Assembly: GCA_030597485.1 (NCBI GenBank)
Contig: JAUVRU010000047.1
Coordinates: 1 to 9,132, forward strand
DNA: 9,132 nucleotides
Source of the DNA: Anaerolineae bacterium
GTDB lineage: Bacteria; Chloroflexota; Anaerolineae; 4572-78; NAK82
Direction of reading: 5' to 3'
Positions 1 to 5,608 of the stretch are shown piece by piece. Made by a program: the position numbers and the translations under genes. Each line of letters opens with the position of its first letter. Position 1 is the first letter of the stretch. A model generated the notes under the pieces. It was given only the letters and a program-made list of their open reading frames with translations. It had not been told where the DNA came from and did no database searches.

Positions 1-1102
1 CGCCATCCAACAGGACGACGTCAGCGTCCATCCCCACCGCCAGATATCCCTTTTTCCCCAATCCCAACACCCGGGCCGGCGTCCGCGAGCACAGGTGGGA
101 GGCCGCCACGATGGATCGGCCAACCTTGCGGATGGCATTCCTGAACGCTGTCAGGTGTGTCAGCGCGCTTCCCGAAAGGCAGTCATCAGAGGTGCGGCGC
201 ACGCCCCGGTCCGGCGTCACCTCCACCTCCACCCCCTCATACAGGCCTGAGTAGATGCCCGGCGGGCTGCCGGCGCCCAACACGCTGTCGGTGATGAACG
301 CCACCCGATCCAGACCCTTGCAGCGGAGCGTTTTTTCCACCAGCAGCGGGTGGACGTGTACCCCGTCGGGGATGATCTCCACCGTGAGCCGGTCTTCCAC
401 CTGGATGTATTCGGTCAGGCCAGCCGGTTAAACCCCGTGGTCCGACATCACCGGCAGGTCAAAGGTGTCGTAGAAGTGAGTAACCAGGCTCAGCCCGGCA
501 TCCACTGCCTGGCGGGCTTCGGCGATGGTGGCAGAGCTATGGGCCAGGCTGGTCACGATGCCATGTTCCCCTGCCCATCGAATGAACGGGATGGCCCCGT
601 CCAACTCGGGGGCGACGTCCCAGATCTTGATGAACCCCGCCGCCCTCTCGTAGATGGCCTGGGTGGTCTCCGGGGTGATGGCGGTCATAGCTGACAGCAA
701 TCCAGCCCCTGGCTTGGTCACGTAGGGAAACTCGATCCTGAACCCCAGCAGATTGGGCGTGCGCTCGAAATGGTCGGTCTCATCCAGCCCATTCCTGATG
801 CCCTCCATTATGCCGTCCGGGTCGGCGAACAACGTGGGCACGCAGGTCGTTACACCCTGCTCCAATTGCAGGCTGGAGAAGGCCATCCAGTCACCGTCCT
901 GGACCAGTACGTCACGCAGACCGTGAGTGTGCAGATCGATCAACCCCGGCAGCACATAACACCCGGAAGCATCGATCACCTGTTCACCCGCGGCCGGAGC
1001 CAGGTCCCTTCCCAATTCGACGATCTGGCCATGCTGGAGGCGCAGGTCGCTGTCCTCCTCCAGCCGGTCGTGGTGAAGTATCAGACCATGTCTGATCAGC
1101 AT
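1..1102 (-). pseudogene. nagA: NagA-like amidohydrolase, interrupted by an in-frame TAA and cut by the window edge
   Basis: This reads as a metal-dependent amidohydrolase of the N-acetylglucosamine-6-phosphate deacetylase type, which would release acetate from an N-acetyl amino-sugar phosphate in the cytoplasm. From ATG at 1102 (AAAGGA upstream, 8-nt gap) the frame carries PGLIDLHTHG (residues 52-61), E124, AHS (H188) and TH (H209), placed as the metal ligands of the family. The frame stops with TAA at 428-430 after GV, but translating on in the same frame gives PAGLTEYIQVEDRLTVEI, then HVHP (249-252), ITDS with D272 where the family's catalytic Asp sits, and a normal NagA-like C-terminus to the window edge. 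About 367 codons are visible against roughly 380 in the family. The expected residue at the stop is probably Tyr (GVYPAGLTEY), one base from TAA. The usual HLEGP and THLYNAM motifs are altered here (RIEFP, THFYDTF), so the exact substrate is uncertain. Pseudogene, sequencing error and recoding are all open. Confidence 0.82.
428..430 (-). other. In-frame TAA stop inside the NagA-like gene
   Basis: On the minus strand the codons read CAC GGG GTT TAA CCG GCT GGC CTG. Both sides belong to the same reading frame and the same protein family, so this is a nonsense change without a frameshift. TAC or TAT (Tyr) differs by one base. The seven other stops visible in the window are TGA (six) or TAG (one, the exporter). 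Confidence 0.85.
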
Positions 1103-1182
1103 ATGTCGCGTCCTTTCGCTGGGGGATCATCCATCAGGTGGGGCAGGCCAGCCCGCTTTCACCCGGGTTGCACGTCTGAACC

Positions 1183-1264
1183 GCTCTGGCGGACGAGGTG
1201 ATCGGTCCCCTGGAATCACTGTGCATCGGGCGCGGATGGTCTGTCTCGAGCCGCAGAACCCTGT
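1183..1264. repeat. ~82-bp direct repeat, left copy
   Basis: This stretch matches 2111-2191 in the same orientation at roughly 75-80% identity with a one-base gap, judged by eye. Shared blocks include GGTCCCCTGG and GAGCCGCAGAA. It ends one or two bases before the homologous arm of the NYN unit (1266). With its partner it marks the left boundary of a duplicated unit. It occupies most of the 181-bp spacer between the NYN gene and the NagA-like gene; no clear promoter for the latter is visible there. Confidence 0.6.
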
Positions 1265-1283
1265 TGGTGGCGGCCGAACATCG

Positions 1284-1907
1284 TCACCAAGGGGCTGGCC
1301 TGTGGAACACGCCATTCGCATCTTGGAGAGTATTGGGGAGTTGACTGGCCACCAGAACACCCTTGCGAATCTGCCGAAAAAACGAACCATGCTTGACAAG
1401 GCGCTGGCTGGGATGTTTGTGAGGATTGATGATACCCACGGGCAAGTTCAACTCATAGCGTACCAGTTTGATAGGCTCCAAGAGATCGGAATCGTTGGTT
1501 ACCACTGCAGCTGCCTCATATGCACCCTTATAACCATCGCTTACCAAATGCGTTGCTAGATTCACGTCGGATCCCTTTTCCTCCGTTCTCAGAACGCACA
1601 CGTATTGTGGATTATTGGGATTGGAACCTGCCAGCATTGCTCGCCGAGGTTTCACCAGGAAACTGCCAAAGATGATCTCCACGTTGGGCAATGTACGCAA
1701 AGCTCTAAGGTAAATATTCTGTCTTGCTTGTTGCCCAGGGTCGTGAGGACGAGGGCCGATACGAGCAGTGAAGTATTTGATCTTGATGATCTGGTTCTTC
1801 GGCAGCAAGAGTCTGCACATGCGGTCCAGATCAAGCCATTTGTAGGGGGTGCCCTTGACGGCTCCGTAATATAGATTGAAGCCATCTATGTAGACGATTG
1901 TCTTCAT
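1284..1907 (-). CDS. NYN-domain protein (LabA/DUF88 type), putative ribonuclease
   Basis: The 207-residue product has the NYN (PIN-like) nuclease layout: a hydrophobic strand ending in YIDGFNLYYG (residues 6-15, acidic D8 and N11), then EEKGSDVNLATHLV (109-122, with E110 and D114) and VVTNDSDLLEPI (135-146, D139 and D141). These acidic residues form the metal-binding centre in the family, whose members are known or suspected RNases; the target here is unknown. ATG at 1907 is chosen because it sits directly before the first core strand; an ATG at 1940 would add 11 residues encoded in a leader hairpin. The Shine-Dalgarno match is weak. A sigma70-like promoter lies at 2003-2031. Codon use looks less GC-rich than in the flanking metabolic genes, which together with the adjacent damaged second copy suggests a transferred or mobile accessory unit. 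The C-terminal ~47 residues beyond the NYN core are shared with the remnant at 2377-2516. Confidence 0.85.
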   Translation of the reverse strand: MKTIVYIDGFNLYYGAVKGTPYKWLDLDRMCRLLLPKNQIIKIKYFTARIGPRPHDPGQQARQNIYLRALRTLPNVEIIFGSFLVKPRRAMLAGSNPNNPQYVCVLRTEEKGSDVNLATHLVSDGYKGAYEAAAVVTNDSDLLEPIKLVRYELNLPVGIINPHKHPSQRLVKHGSFFRQIRKGVLVASQLPNTLQDANGVFHRPAPW

Positions 1908-1930
1908 TGCATGCTGTGACCATAGAAGCA

Positions 1931-1962
1931 GAGAGCACATCGGAATTAACCGACATGCTCTC
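1931..1962 (-). promoter_or_regulatory. Leader hairpin 1 of the NYN transcript
   Basis: On the minus-strand RNA the 5' arm is GAGAGCA, UG, UCGG and the 3' arm is CCGA, UG, UGCUCUC, around a six-base loop. The two UG steps face each other as tandem G-U wobbles, giving a continuous 13-pair stem; on the opposite strand the same step would be a CA/CA mismatch. The hairpin ends 23 nt before the chosen start codon. It is present in copy B (2534-2565) with only a loop base changed, which suggests it matters as RNA. Confidence 0.6.
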
Positions 1963-1970
1963 GCACCCAG

Positions 1971-1989
1971 CCCCCGAAGGAGATGGGGG
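1971..1989 (-). promoter_or_regulatory. Leader hairpin 2 of the NYN transcript
   Basis: Five C and five G on the plus strand enclose a nine-base loop, GAAGGAGAT. In copy B the equivalent at 2577-2596 has arms CCCCG and CGGGG around AAGGAGAATA, so the pairing is kept although the arm sequence and register differ. In minus-strand RNA the loop reads CUCCUUC, which resembles an anti-Shine-Dalgarno sequence. The stem is short, so confidence is limited. Confidence 0.4.
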
Positions 1990-2002
1990 GATCTCTAGTT
2001 GT

Positions 2003-2031
2003 ACTCTATCACGATTATTGACATTTGTCAA
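2003..2031 (-). promoter_or_regulatory. Sigma70-like promoter for the NYN gene
   Basis: Reading on the minus strand, TTGACA (2031-2026) is followed after 17 bp by TAGAGT (2008-2003), predicting a start near 1996 and a leader of about 90 nt. The -35 box lies in a near-perfect inverted repeat, TTGACATTTGTCAA on the plus strand at 2018-2031, which could be a repressor site. Both boxes and the 17-bp spacing recur exactly in copy B. Confidence 0.6.
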
Positions 2032-2075
2032 CCCCCTGCATTCGTTATTCGAGGCCTGGACACGAGGGGGGAGGC

Positions 2076-2094
2076 GGCAGACACGATGTCTGCC
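2076..2094. other. Hairpin with 7-bp perfect stem
   Basis: GGCAGAC and GTCTGCC enclose a five-base loop, ACGAT. A run of five T follows about 11 bases later on the plus strand (2106-2110), too distant for a classical intrinsic terminator, and there is no plus-strand gene before it. Role unknown. Confidence 0.4.
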
Positions 2095-2110
2095 CTACTC
2101 TCTGCTTTTT

Positions 2111-2191
2111 GCTCTCGCGGACCAGGCGACTGGTCCCCTGGCATTGGCTGTACCGGGCTCGGGCGGTCCGTCTTGAGCCGCAGAATCCTGT
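2111..2191. repeat. ~82-bp direct repeat, right copy
   Basis: It matches 1183-1264 in the same orientation. It lies between copies A and B of the NYN unit, as would be expected if the whole block (direct repeat, left arm, gene, promoter) had been duplicated in tandem, and copy B then gained about 167 bp and lost about 490 bp. Confidence 0.6.
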
Positions 2192-2376
2192 GTCCCTGCC
2201 TGGCTGCCTGTTAACGTCAGTGTACAGCGTATTCACTGCCTGTCAAACGCCCCCAGGTTCGCAGTGGGTCCCAGAGAAGCAGAGTTCCATCACTTTGCAG
2301 AACACCACACTCGGGGGTCATATAGATGCTTGCGGCTCCTGAGATGTGAGACACATTCGGTGGCGGCTCAACATCA

Positions 2377-2516
2377 TCACCAGGAAGCTGGCCTGCGAAG
2401 CACGCCATTCGCATCTTGGAGAGCATTGGGGAGTTGACTGGCCACCAGAACACCCGCGCGAATCTGCCGGCAGAACGAACTACGTTTGACAGAGCACTGG
2501 CTGGGATGTTGGTGAG
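2377..2516 (-). pseudogene. Remnant of a second NYN gene (C-terminal end only)
   Basis: This codes for about 46 residues matching the tail of the intact NYN protein (shared words HPSQ, FRQIR or CRQIR, GVLVASQLPN, LQDANGV), ending at the same TGA position (2377-2379). All catalytic motifs are lost. Upstream, the leader sequence is joined directly to the tail, and the resulting frame stays open from about 2607 to 2377, so a 76-residue product is possible; its N-terminal part would be translated leader and is probably not a real protein. Confidence 0.7.
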
Positions 2517-2607
2517 CTGTGACCATAGAAGAAGAGAGCACATCGGGATTAACCGACATGCTCTCCAACCCAATCACCCCGAAGGAGAATACGGGGCGCC
2601 CAATCAT

Positions 2608-2636
2608 ACTCTATCACGATTGTTGAGATTTGTCAA
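2608..2636 (-). promoter_or_regulatory. Promoter of the deleted NYN copy
   Basis: TTGACA (2636-2631) and TAGAGT (2613-2608) are 17 bp apart on the minus strand, identical to the copy A promoter. The overlapping palindrome is kept with one mismatch (TTGAGATTTGTCAA on plus, 2623-2636). If active it would make a short RNA of about 220 nt or more carrying the leader hairpins and the gene tail. Confidence 0.5.
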
Positions 2637-2646
2637 ATCACGTGTT

Positions 2647-2666
2647 CCCCGCGCCCGAAAGCGGGG
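2647..2666. other. GC-rich hairpin beside copy B
   Basis: CCCCGC and GCGGGG form a perfect 6-bp stem around the loop GCCCGAAA. There is no T tract on either side. It lies just outside the right end of copy B; its role is unknown. Confidence 0.35.
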
Positions 2667-2746
2667 CCCCTGCGTTGGGAGGCGAAATACCCGTCGGCAG
2701 GCTCTGGGCAGGCTCTCGGCCTTTGGCCTCAGAACAACGATCGGGG

Positions 2747-2768
2747 GGTATCCTTGCAGCGGGATACC
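2747..2768 (-). terminator. Possible terminator of the Nudix-exporter operon
   Basis: GGTATCC and GGATACC form a perfect 7-bp stem with an eight-base loop, 28 bp past the exporter stop codon. On the minus strand the following sequence is C-rich and then reads GATCGTTGTT, so the U tract is poor. It is the best candidate for transcript ending or 3' protection here, but not a canonical terminator. Confidence 0.35.
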
Positions 2769-2796
2769 ACTGCCACAACCCGCCCGCCGTCTACCG

Positions 2797-3441
2797 CTAC
2801 CTGTGGGTCGGGCCGGTTACGGCTGCCCCTATGCCAAGGGCGACATACAGGCTGCCGGTGACATACTTCTGACCACGCAAGAATGTCTGGCTGTTGCGCA
2901 GCCAGTTGCCAATCGTGCCGGAGAAGAGGGCATAGGTGCTGTCGCTGCAGATGGCCATGGCGACGAAGATGGCGCCCAACAGGAAGATCTGGACGGCCGC
3001 AGGGCCGCGTGCCGGGTCGATGAACTGTGGCAGGAAGGCGAAGAAGAAAAGGGCCGTCTTCGGGTTCAGCACGTTGACGACGACACCGTGGACAAACACC
3101 TGAGACAGCCTCCGGGGCTGCGGAGCAGCCTGTGCCCCCGTGTCAGTGGTCTCAAAGAACAGCCTCCGGATGCCCAGGAACACCAGGTAAGCCGCACCCA
3201 GGTACTTGACGGCGCTGAAGGCCAACGCGGACGCAGCCAGTACCGCCGAGATGCCGACCGCGGCGGCGGTGATGTGGAACAATGAGCCGACGCCGATACC
3301 GAGCGCGGACACCACGCCAGCCAGTCGCCCCTGATCGATGCTGCGGGCAACGATGTACAGCACCGCCGGCCCCGGCGTGAGTAGCAGCACCAAGGCAGCG
3401 ATCATGTACAGGGCCAGCGTTGACGTGTCCGGCAATGGCAT
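2797..3441 (-). CDS. LysE/RhtB-family amino-acid or metabolite exporter
   Basis: The 214-residue protein is an inner-membrane exporter of the LysE/RhtB superfamily, which exports amino acids such as homoserine, threonine or lysine, or related small molecules. It shows the family's N-terminal hydrophobic helix ending in LTPGP (21-25), the KYLGAAYLVFLGIR segment (79-92), and NPKTALFFFAFLPQF (126-140). About six membrane segments can be traced, with a polar loop near 97-113. Length is typical (about 205-215). ATG at 3441 is preferred: GAGGG lies 5 nt upstream and it starts as family members usually do. A GTG at 3453 would overlap the preceding stop as GTGA and is the alternative. It follows the Nudix gene with an 8-bp gap on the same strand, so the two are almost certainly co-transcribed. 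The exported substrate cannot be told from sequence. Confidence 0.9.
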   Translation of the reverse strand: MPLPDTSTLALYMIAALVLLLTPGPAVLYIVARSIDQGRLAGVVSALGIGVGSLFHITAAAVGISAVLAASALAFSAVKYLGAAYLVFLGIRRLFFETTDTGAQAAPQPRRLSQVFVHGVVVNVLNPKTALFFFAFLPQFIDPARGPAAVQIFLLGAIFVAMAICSDSTYALFSGTIGNWLRNSQTFLRGQKYVTGSLYVALGIGAAVTGPTHR

Positions 3442-3449
3442 CACTTCCC

Positions 3450-3869
3450 TCACCCTGCCCGTCTCTTGAGATACGCTTGAATCGCTGCCCTCGTGTATGG
3501 CTCGATCGGTAGCTCAAGCGCTTCCTCCAACGTCACCCACACGTACCCCTGCGCTTCCGAGTTCAGTCGTGCATCCGTTGAATCTGTCCAACAGACGTAG
3601 TCGAAGAAGATGAAATGCCTCTTCTCCCAGAAGGCGTCGTCAGAGATGAACTCCCGAAAGCAAAGAAACTCAATGTCGTGGACATCCAGGCAGGTCTCTT
3701 CCTTCACCTCTCTCCTCAAAGCCTCTTCCATGCTTTCCCCCAGCTCAACGTGACCGCCGGGCACGACGTACTTGTCCCTCCACTTGTGGGACCTCATCAG
3801 AAACAGATTGCTTTCGGGACCGAGTATCAGGGCGCGAACCGTAGTTTCTGGAAACCGCTGCTCCGTCAT
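3450..3869 (-). CDS. Nudix hydrolase
   Basis: The 139-residue cytoplasmic protein has a Nudix fold and would hydrolyse a nucleoside diphosphate linked to another group. The Nudix box starts at G39: PGGHVELGE (37-45), seven residues, then REVKEETCL (53-61). E54, E57 and E58 supply the metal site. The glycine normally preceding the last hydrophobic residue is C60, a mild departure. PGGHVE resembles small Nudix enzymes of the MutT or ADP-ribose pyrophosphatase type, but substrate cannot be assigned. ATG at 3869 is preferred because GGAGG lies 8 nt upstream; an in-frame start at 3911 would add 14 residues without family support. First gene of a two-gene operon with the exporter (8-bp gap). No convincing promoter was seen in the 3870-3960 region. 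Confidence 0.9.
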   Translation of the reverse strand: MTEQRFPETTVRALILGPESNLFLMRSHKWRDKYVVPGGHVELGESMEEALRREVKEETCLDVHDIEFLCFREFISDDAFWEKRHFIFFDYVCWTDSTDARLNSEAQGYVWVTLEEALELPIEPYTRAAIQAYLKRRAG

Positions 3870-4306
3870 GTCCCCTGCCTCCCAGGTCGTTCCCAGCTGG
3901 CTGCCCCCCAAGCGAGTCGGCCGGGCGCGCCCTGCCGTGCACTACAGGGAATCTCTTCTGCCGGGTGGCCCACGTTCAGTGATGGCTCCCCCGTGGCGAC
4001 ACTTGCTGGGAACATCCAAGGCAGAGATACCCATGCCCCCAGCCACGCCGCCGCCCCTGCACTGCGGGAGGGTAGGTGATGTGTGACCGTGTCTGGTGCC
4101 GACACCTCCAGTATATCACGATCACCACTCGTTTTCAACGGTGTCGGATTGGGCACCCAGGTCAATTCTGGCCGGCAGCAAGGGCGGGAGGCTGTTTCCA
4201 ACAATGTCTGTCCTGCTGGTTCACCACCGGGAGCAGATGCCCGGCACAGCCTTTGACGAAGCCATCAACCCCAGCTCGTCCCATTCTCCTTCGAGAACCC
4301 GAGGCC

Positions 4307-4336
4307 GGTAGGGGCGGTTCGCGAACCGCCCCTACC
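4307..4336. repeat. Perfect 30-bp palindrome, REP-like
   Basis: The half-site GGTAGGGGCGGTTCG is followed immediately by its exact reverse complement with no spacer. This GGGGCGGTTCGCGAACCG-type palindrome resembles intergenic REP-like elements I associate with high-copy repeats in environmental bacterial genomes, an impression that is not checked here. It could form a 30-nt cruciform or RNA hairpin, and it directly abuts the putative -35 box of the next promoter, so it might also affect cluster expression. Confidence 0.8.
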
Positions 4337-4365
4337 TTGCCCCCCCTGCGAAAATGTTGCATAAT
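4337..4365 (+). promoter_or_regulatory. Candidate sigma70-like promoter of the dehydrogenase cluster
   Basis: TTGCCC (4337-4342) and CATAAT (4360-4365) are 17 bp apart, predicting a transcript start near 4372, about 30 nt before the ATG at 4403. That leader would exclude the alternative in-frame ATG at 4364. The boxes are imperfect, so this is a candidate only. Confidence 0.4.
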
Positions 4366-4402
4366 GTCGTCCACACACGCTAAGCACAGCGGAGCCCTGG
4401 CT

Positions 4403-5608
4403 ATGGCCACCTACGAATCCAAAGCCTTCGTCTATCTGGGACGTCCCCAGGCGATGGTGCCCGACACCCGCTCCATCGAATGCGGTCCCCGCGATCTGGT
4501 GGTCCAGGTGTTGATGTGCGCCCGCTGTGGTACCGACCGGACCATCTATCGCCTGGGCCATCCCAGCGTCGATCCCTACGCCCCGGTGGTGCTGGGCCAC
4601 GAGCTGGTGGCTCGCATCGTCGAGGTGGGCAGCCAGGTGGGGTCGCTGACCGGGGGTATCGGCTATCGTGAGGGAGAGGTGTTGCCGCCCGAGTATCTGG
4701 ATTTTCGCCCGGGAGAACGGGTCACCTTTCAATCCCGTATCGCCCGTCACCGGCAGGGGCTGATGCTGATTCCCAGGCCCATCGCCAACCTCTCCTTTCA
4801 GATTGATGGCGGCTATGCCCAGTACATGCGGGTGCCGGAGACCATGATTCGTTCGGAGTCGGTGCTGCGGGTGCCGGACAACGTTTCCGATGAGGAAGCC
4901 TGCCTGGTGGAGCCGGCCGCCTGCGCGTTGGAGTCCATCTTCGCCACCCCCCATCCCACCGGCGTTGACGCCCAGGGCCGGCACCTCTATCGGGCCGGCA
5001 TTCGGCCTGGCGGCAACGTGTGTGTCATCGGGTCCGGCACCGTCAGCATGATCTACGCCACGCTGGCCTGCCTGGAGGGAGCGGCCCGGGTGATCATGAT
5101 CGTACGCACGGACAGCAAGAGGCGGCTGGTGAGGCAGGTGTTGGGCGACAAGGTGGCGGTGTACGTCTCCCCCAGTTATGCCGAGGCCGCCTCACCGGAG
5201 ACGCTGGCCGTCGAGGAACGGATTGTGGGCGATCTCTCCGACCTGACCGACGGCTATCTCTTCGACGACGTGGTAGCGGCGTGCGCCTCGCCGGCGGCGC
5301 AGCGCCTGATGCTGACGCTGTGCACCCGCGAGGGATACGCGGTGGGCGCCTGTTTCGGCGGCACCCATCAACTGGTGGACGCTGCCGATCTGGACGTGAA
5401 CCACTACCGGGCCGCCAAAACCATTGGCACCAGCGGTTGTTCCACCGACTGCATGAAGACCATACTTGAATGGCTGGCCAGCGACCAGCTGGACCTGCGC
5501 GGTTTCGTCTCCAAACAGCGCTTCACGTTGGACGATGATCCGCACGAGTTCTTCACCACCCAGGCGGACGGCCTGAAGCCAGCCCTCTTCATGGCAGAAG
5601 CAACGTGA
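4403..5608 (+). CDS. Zinc-type MDR (alcohol/polyol) dehydrogenase
   Basis: The 401-residue protein belongs to the medium-chain dehydrogenase/reductase family related to sorbitol, L-idonate and threonine dehydrogenases, which oxidise an alcohol with NAD(P). Catalytic zinc motifs are present: CARCGTD (39-45, C42 as ligand), GHE (65-67) and LVEP (168-171). The nucleotide-binding turn is VIGSGTVSM (208-216). Two oddities stand out: the four-cysteine structural zinc loop is missing, replaced by a stretch around RIARHRQGLMLIP (112-124), and an extra ~20 residues lie between GHE and the RPGERV turn (102-107). ATG at 4403 is chosen for GGAG 8 nt upstream and for the family-like N-terminus; ATG at 4364 is in frame but overlaps the putative promoter. 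It is the first gene of the plus-strand cluster and overlaps the next by 4 bp. The substrate is probably a polyol or sugar derivative, inferred from the neighbour. Confidence 0.87.
   Translation: MATYESKAFVYLGRPQAMVPDTRSIECGPRDLVVQVLMCARCGTDRTIYRLGHPSVDPYAPVVLGHELVARIVEVGSQVGSLTGGIGYREGEVLPPEYLDFRPGERVTFQSRIARHRQGLMLIPRPIANLSFQIDGGYAQYMRVPETMIRSESVLRVPDNVSDEEACLVEPAACALESIFATPHPTGVDAQGRHLYRAGIRPGGNVCVIGSGTVSMIYATLACLEGAARVIMIVRTDSKRRLVRQVLGDKVAVYVSPSYAEAASPETLAVEERIVGDLSDLTDGYLFDDVVAACASPAAQRLMLTLCTREGYAVGACFGGTHQLVDAADLDVNHYRAAKTIGTSGCSTDCMKTILEWLASDQLDLRGFVSKQRFTLDDDPHEFFTTQADGLKPALFMAEAT

Larger units (their letters stand above)
1266..2031 (-). repeat. NYN repeat unit, copy A (complete)
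   Basis: The unit comprises the NYN gene plus its leader and promoter. Its left arm 1266-1423 aligns without gaps to 2359-2516 (136 of 158 bases identical, counted by eye). Its right arm 1913-2031 aligns to 2516-2636; the first 50 and last 30 bases differ at only two positions each, while the middle is more divergent. Positions 1424-1913 are absent from the second copy. No terminal inverted repeats or target-site duplications are obvious and no transposase is present, so the way it moved or duplicated is unknown. Confidence 0.75.
2032..2358. other. Gene-free spacer between the two NYN units
   Basis: No coding region can be supported in these 327 bases. They hold a hairpin at 2076-2094, the right copy of the ~82-bp direct repeat at 2111-2191, and about 167 bases (2192-2358) with no counterpart in copy A, where the direct repeat and the left arm abut. 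That extra piece contains a weak promoter-like pair on the minus strand (TTGACA at 2246-2241 and TACACT at 2224-2219, 16 bp apart) with no gene behind it. Confidence 0.5.
2359..2636 (-). repeat. NYN repeat unit, copy B (internally deleted)
   Basis: It is homologous to copy A over both arms (2359-2516 to 1266-1423, 2516-2636 to 1913-2031) but lacks the equivalent of 1424-1913. The junction is a clean join at 2516 with a single shared G, so this looks like an internal deletion. The result is a short, non-coding or barely coding derivative that keeps the promoter and both leader hairpins. Confidence 0.75.
3870..4402. other. Gene-free divergent intergenic region
   Basis: These 533 bases separate the minus-strand Nudix operon from the plus-strand dehydrogenase cluster. 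Open frames run through both strands but show no recognisable protein and start no plausible gene. The region contains a small hairpin (CCGGG and CCCGG, 4227-4244), the perfect 30-bp palindrome at 4307-4336, and a promoter candidate at 4337-4365. Confidence 0.65.

Noticed and set aside
428..430. Selenocysteine or pyrrolysine recoding at the stop in the NagA-like gene
   Set aside because: Those use TGA and TAG respectively; this codon is TAA, and the family does not need either residue at this position.
2219..2246. Minus-strand promoter-like pair TTGACA and TACACT, 16 bp apart
   Set aside because: No gene or structured RNA follows it before the intact NYN promoter region, so it is mentioned only in the spacer entry.
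1183..2636. CRISPR array or toxin-antitoxin locus in the repeat region
   Set aside because: Repeats are few, long and unequal, with no regular short spacers. The NYN gene has no small partner gene beside it that could be an antitoxin.
2416..3285. A 289-codon open frame on the plus strand
   Set aside because: It runs through the deleted NYN copy and then antisense to the exporter; the translation is charged and repetitive with no domain.
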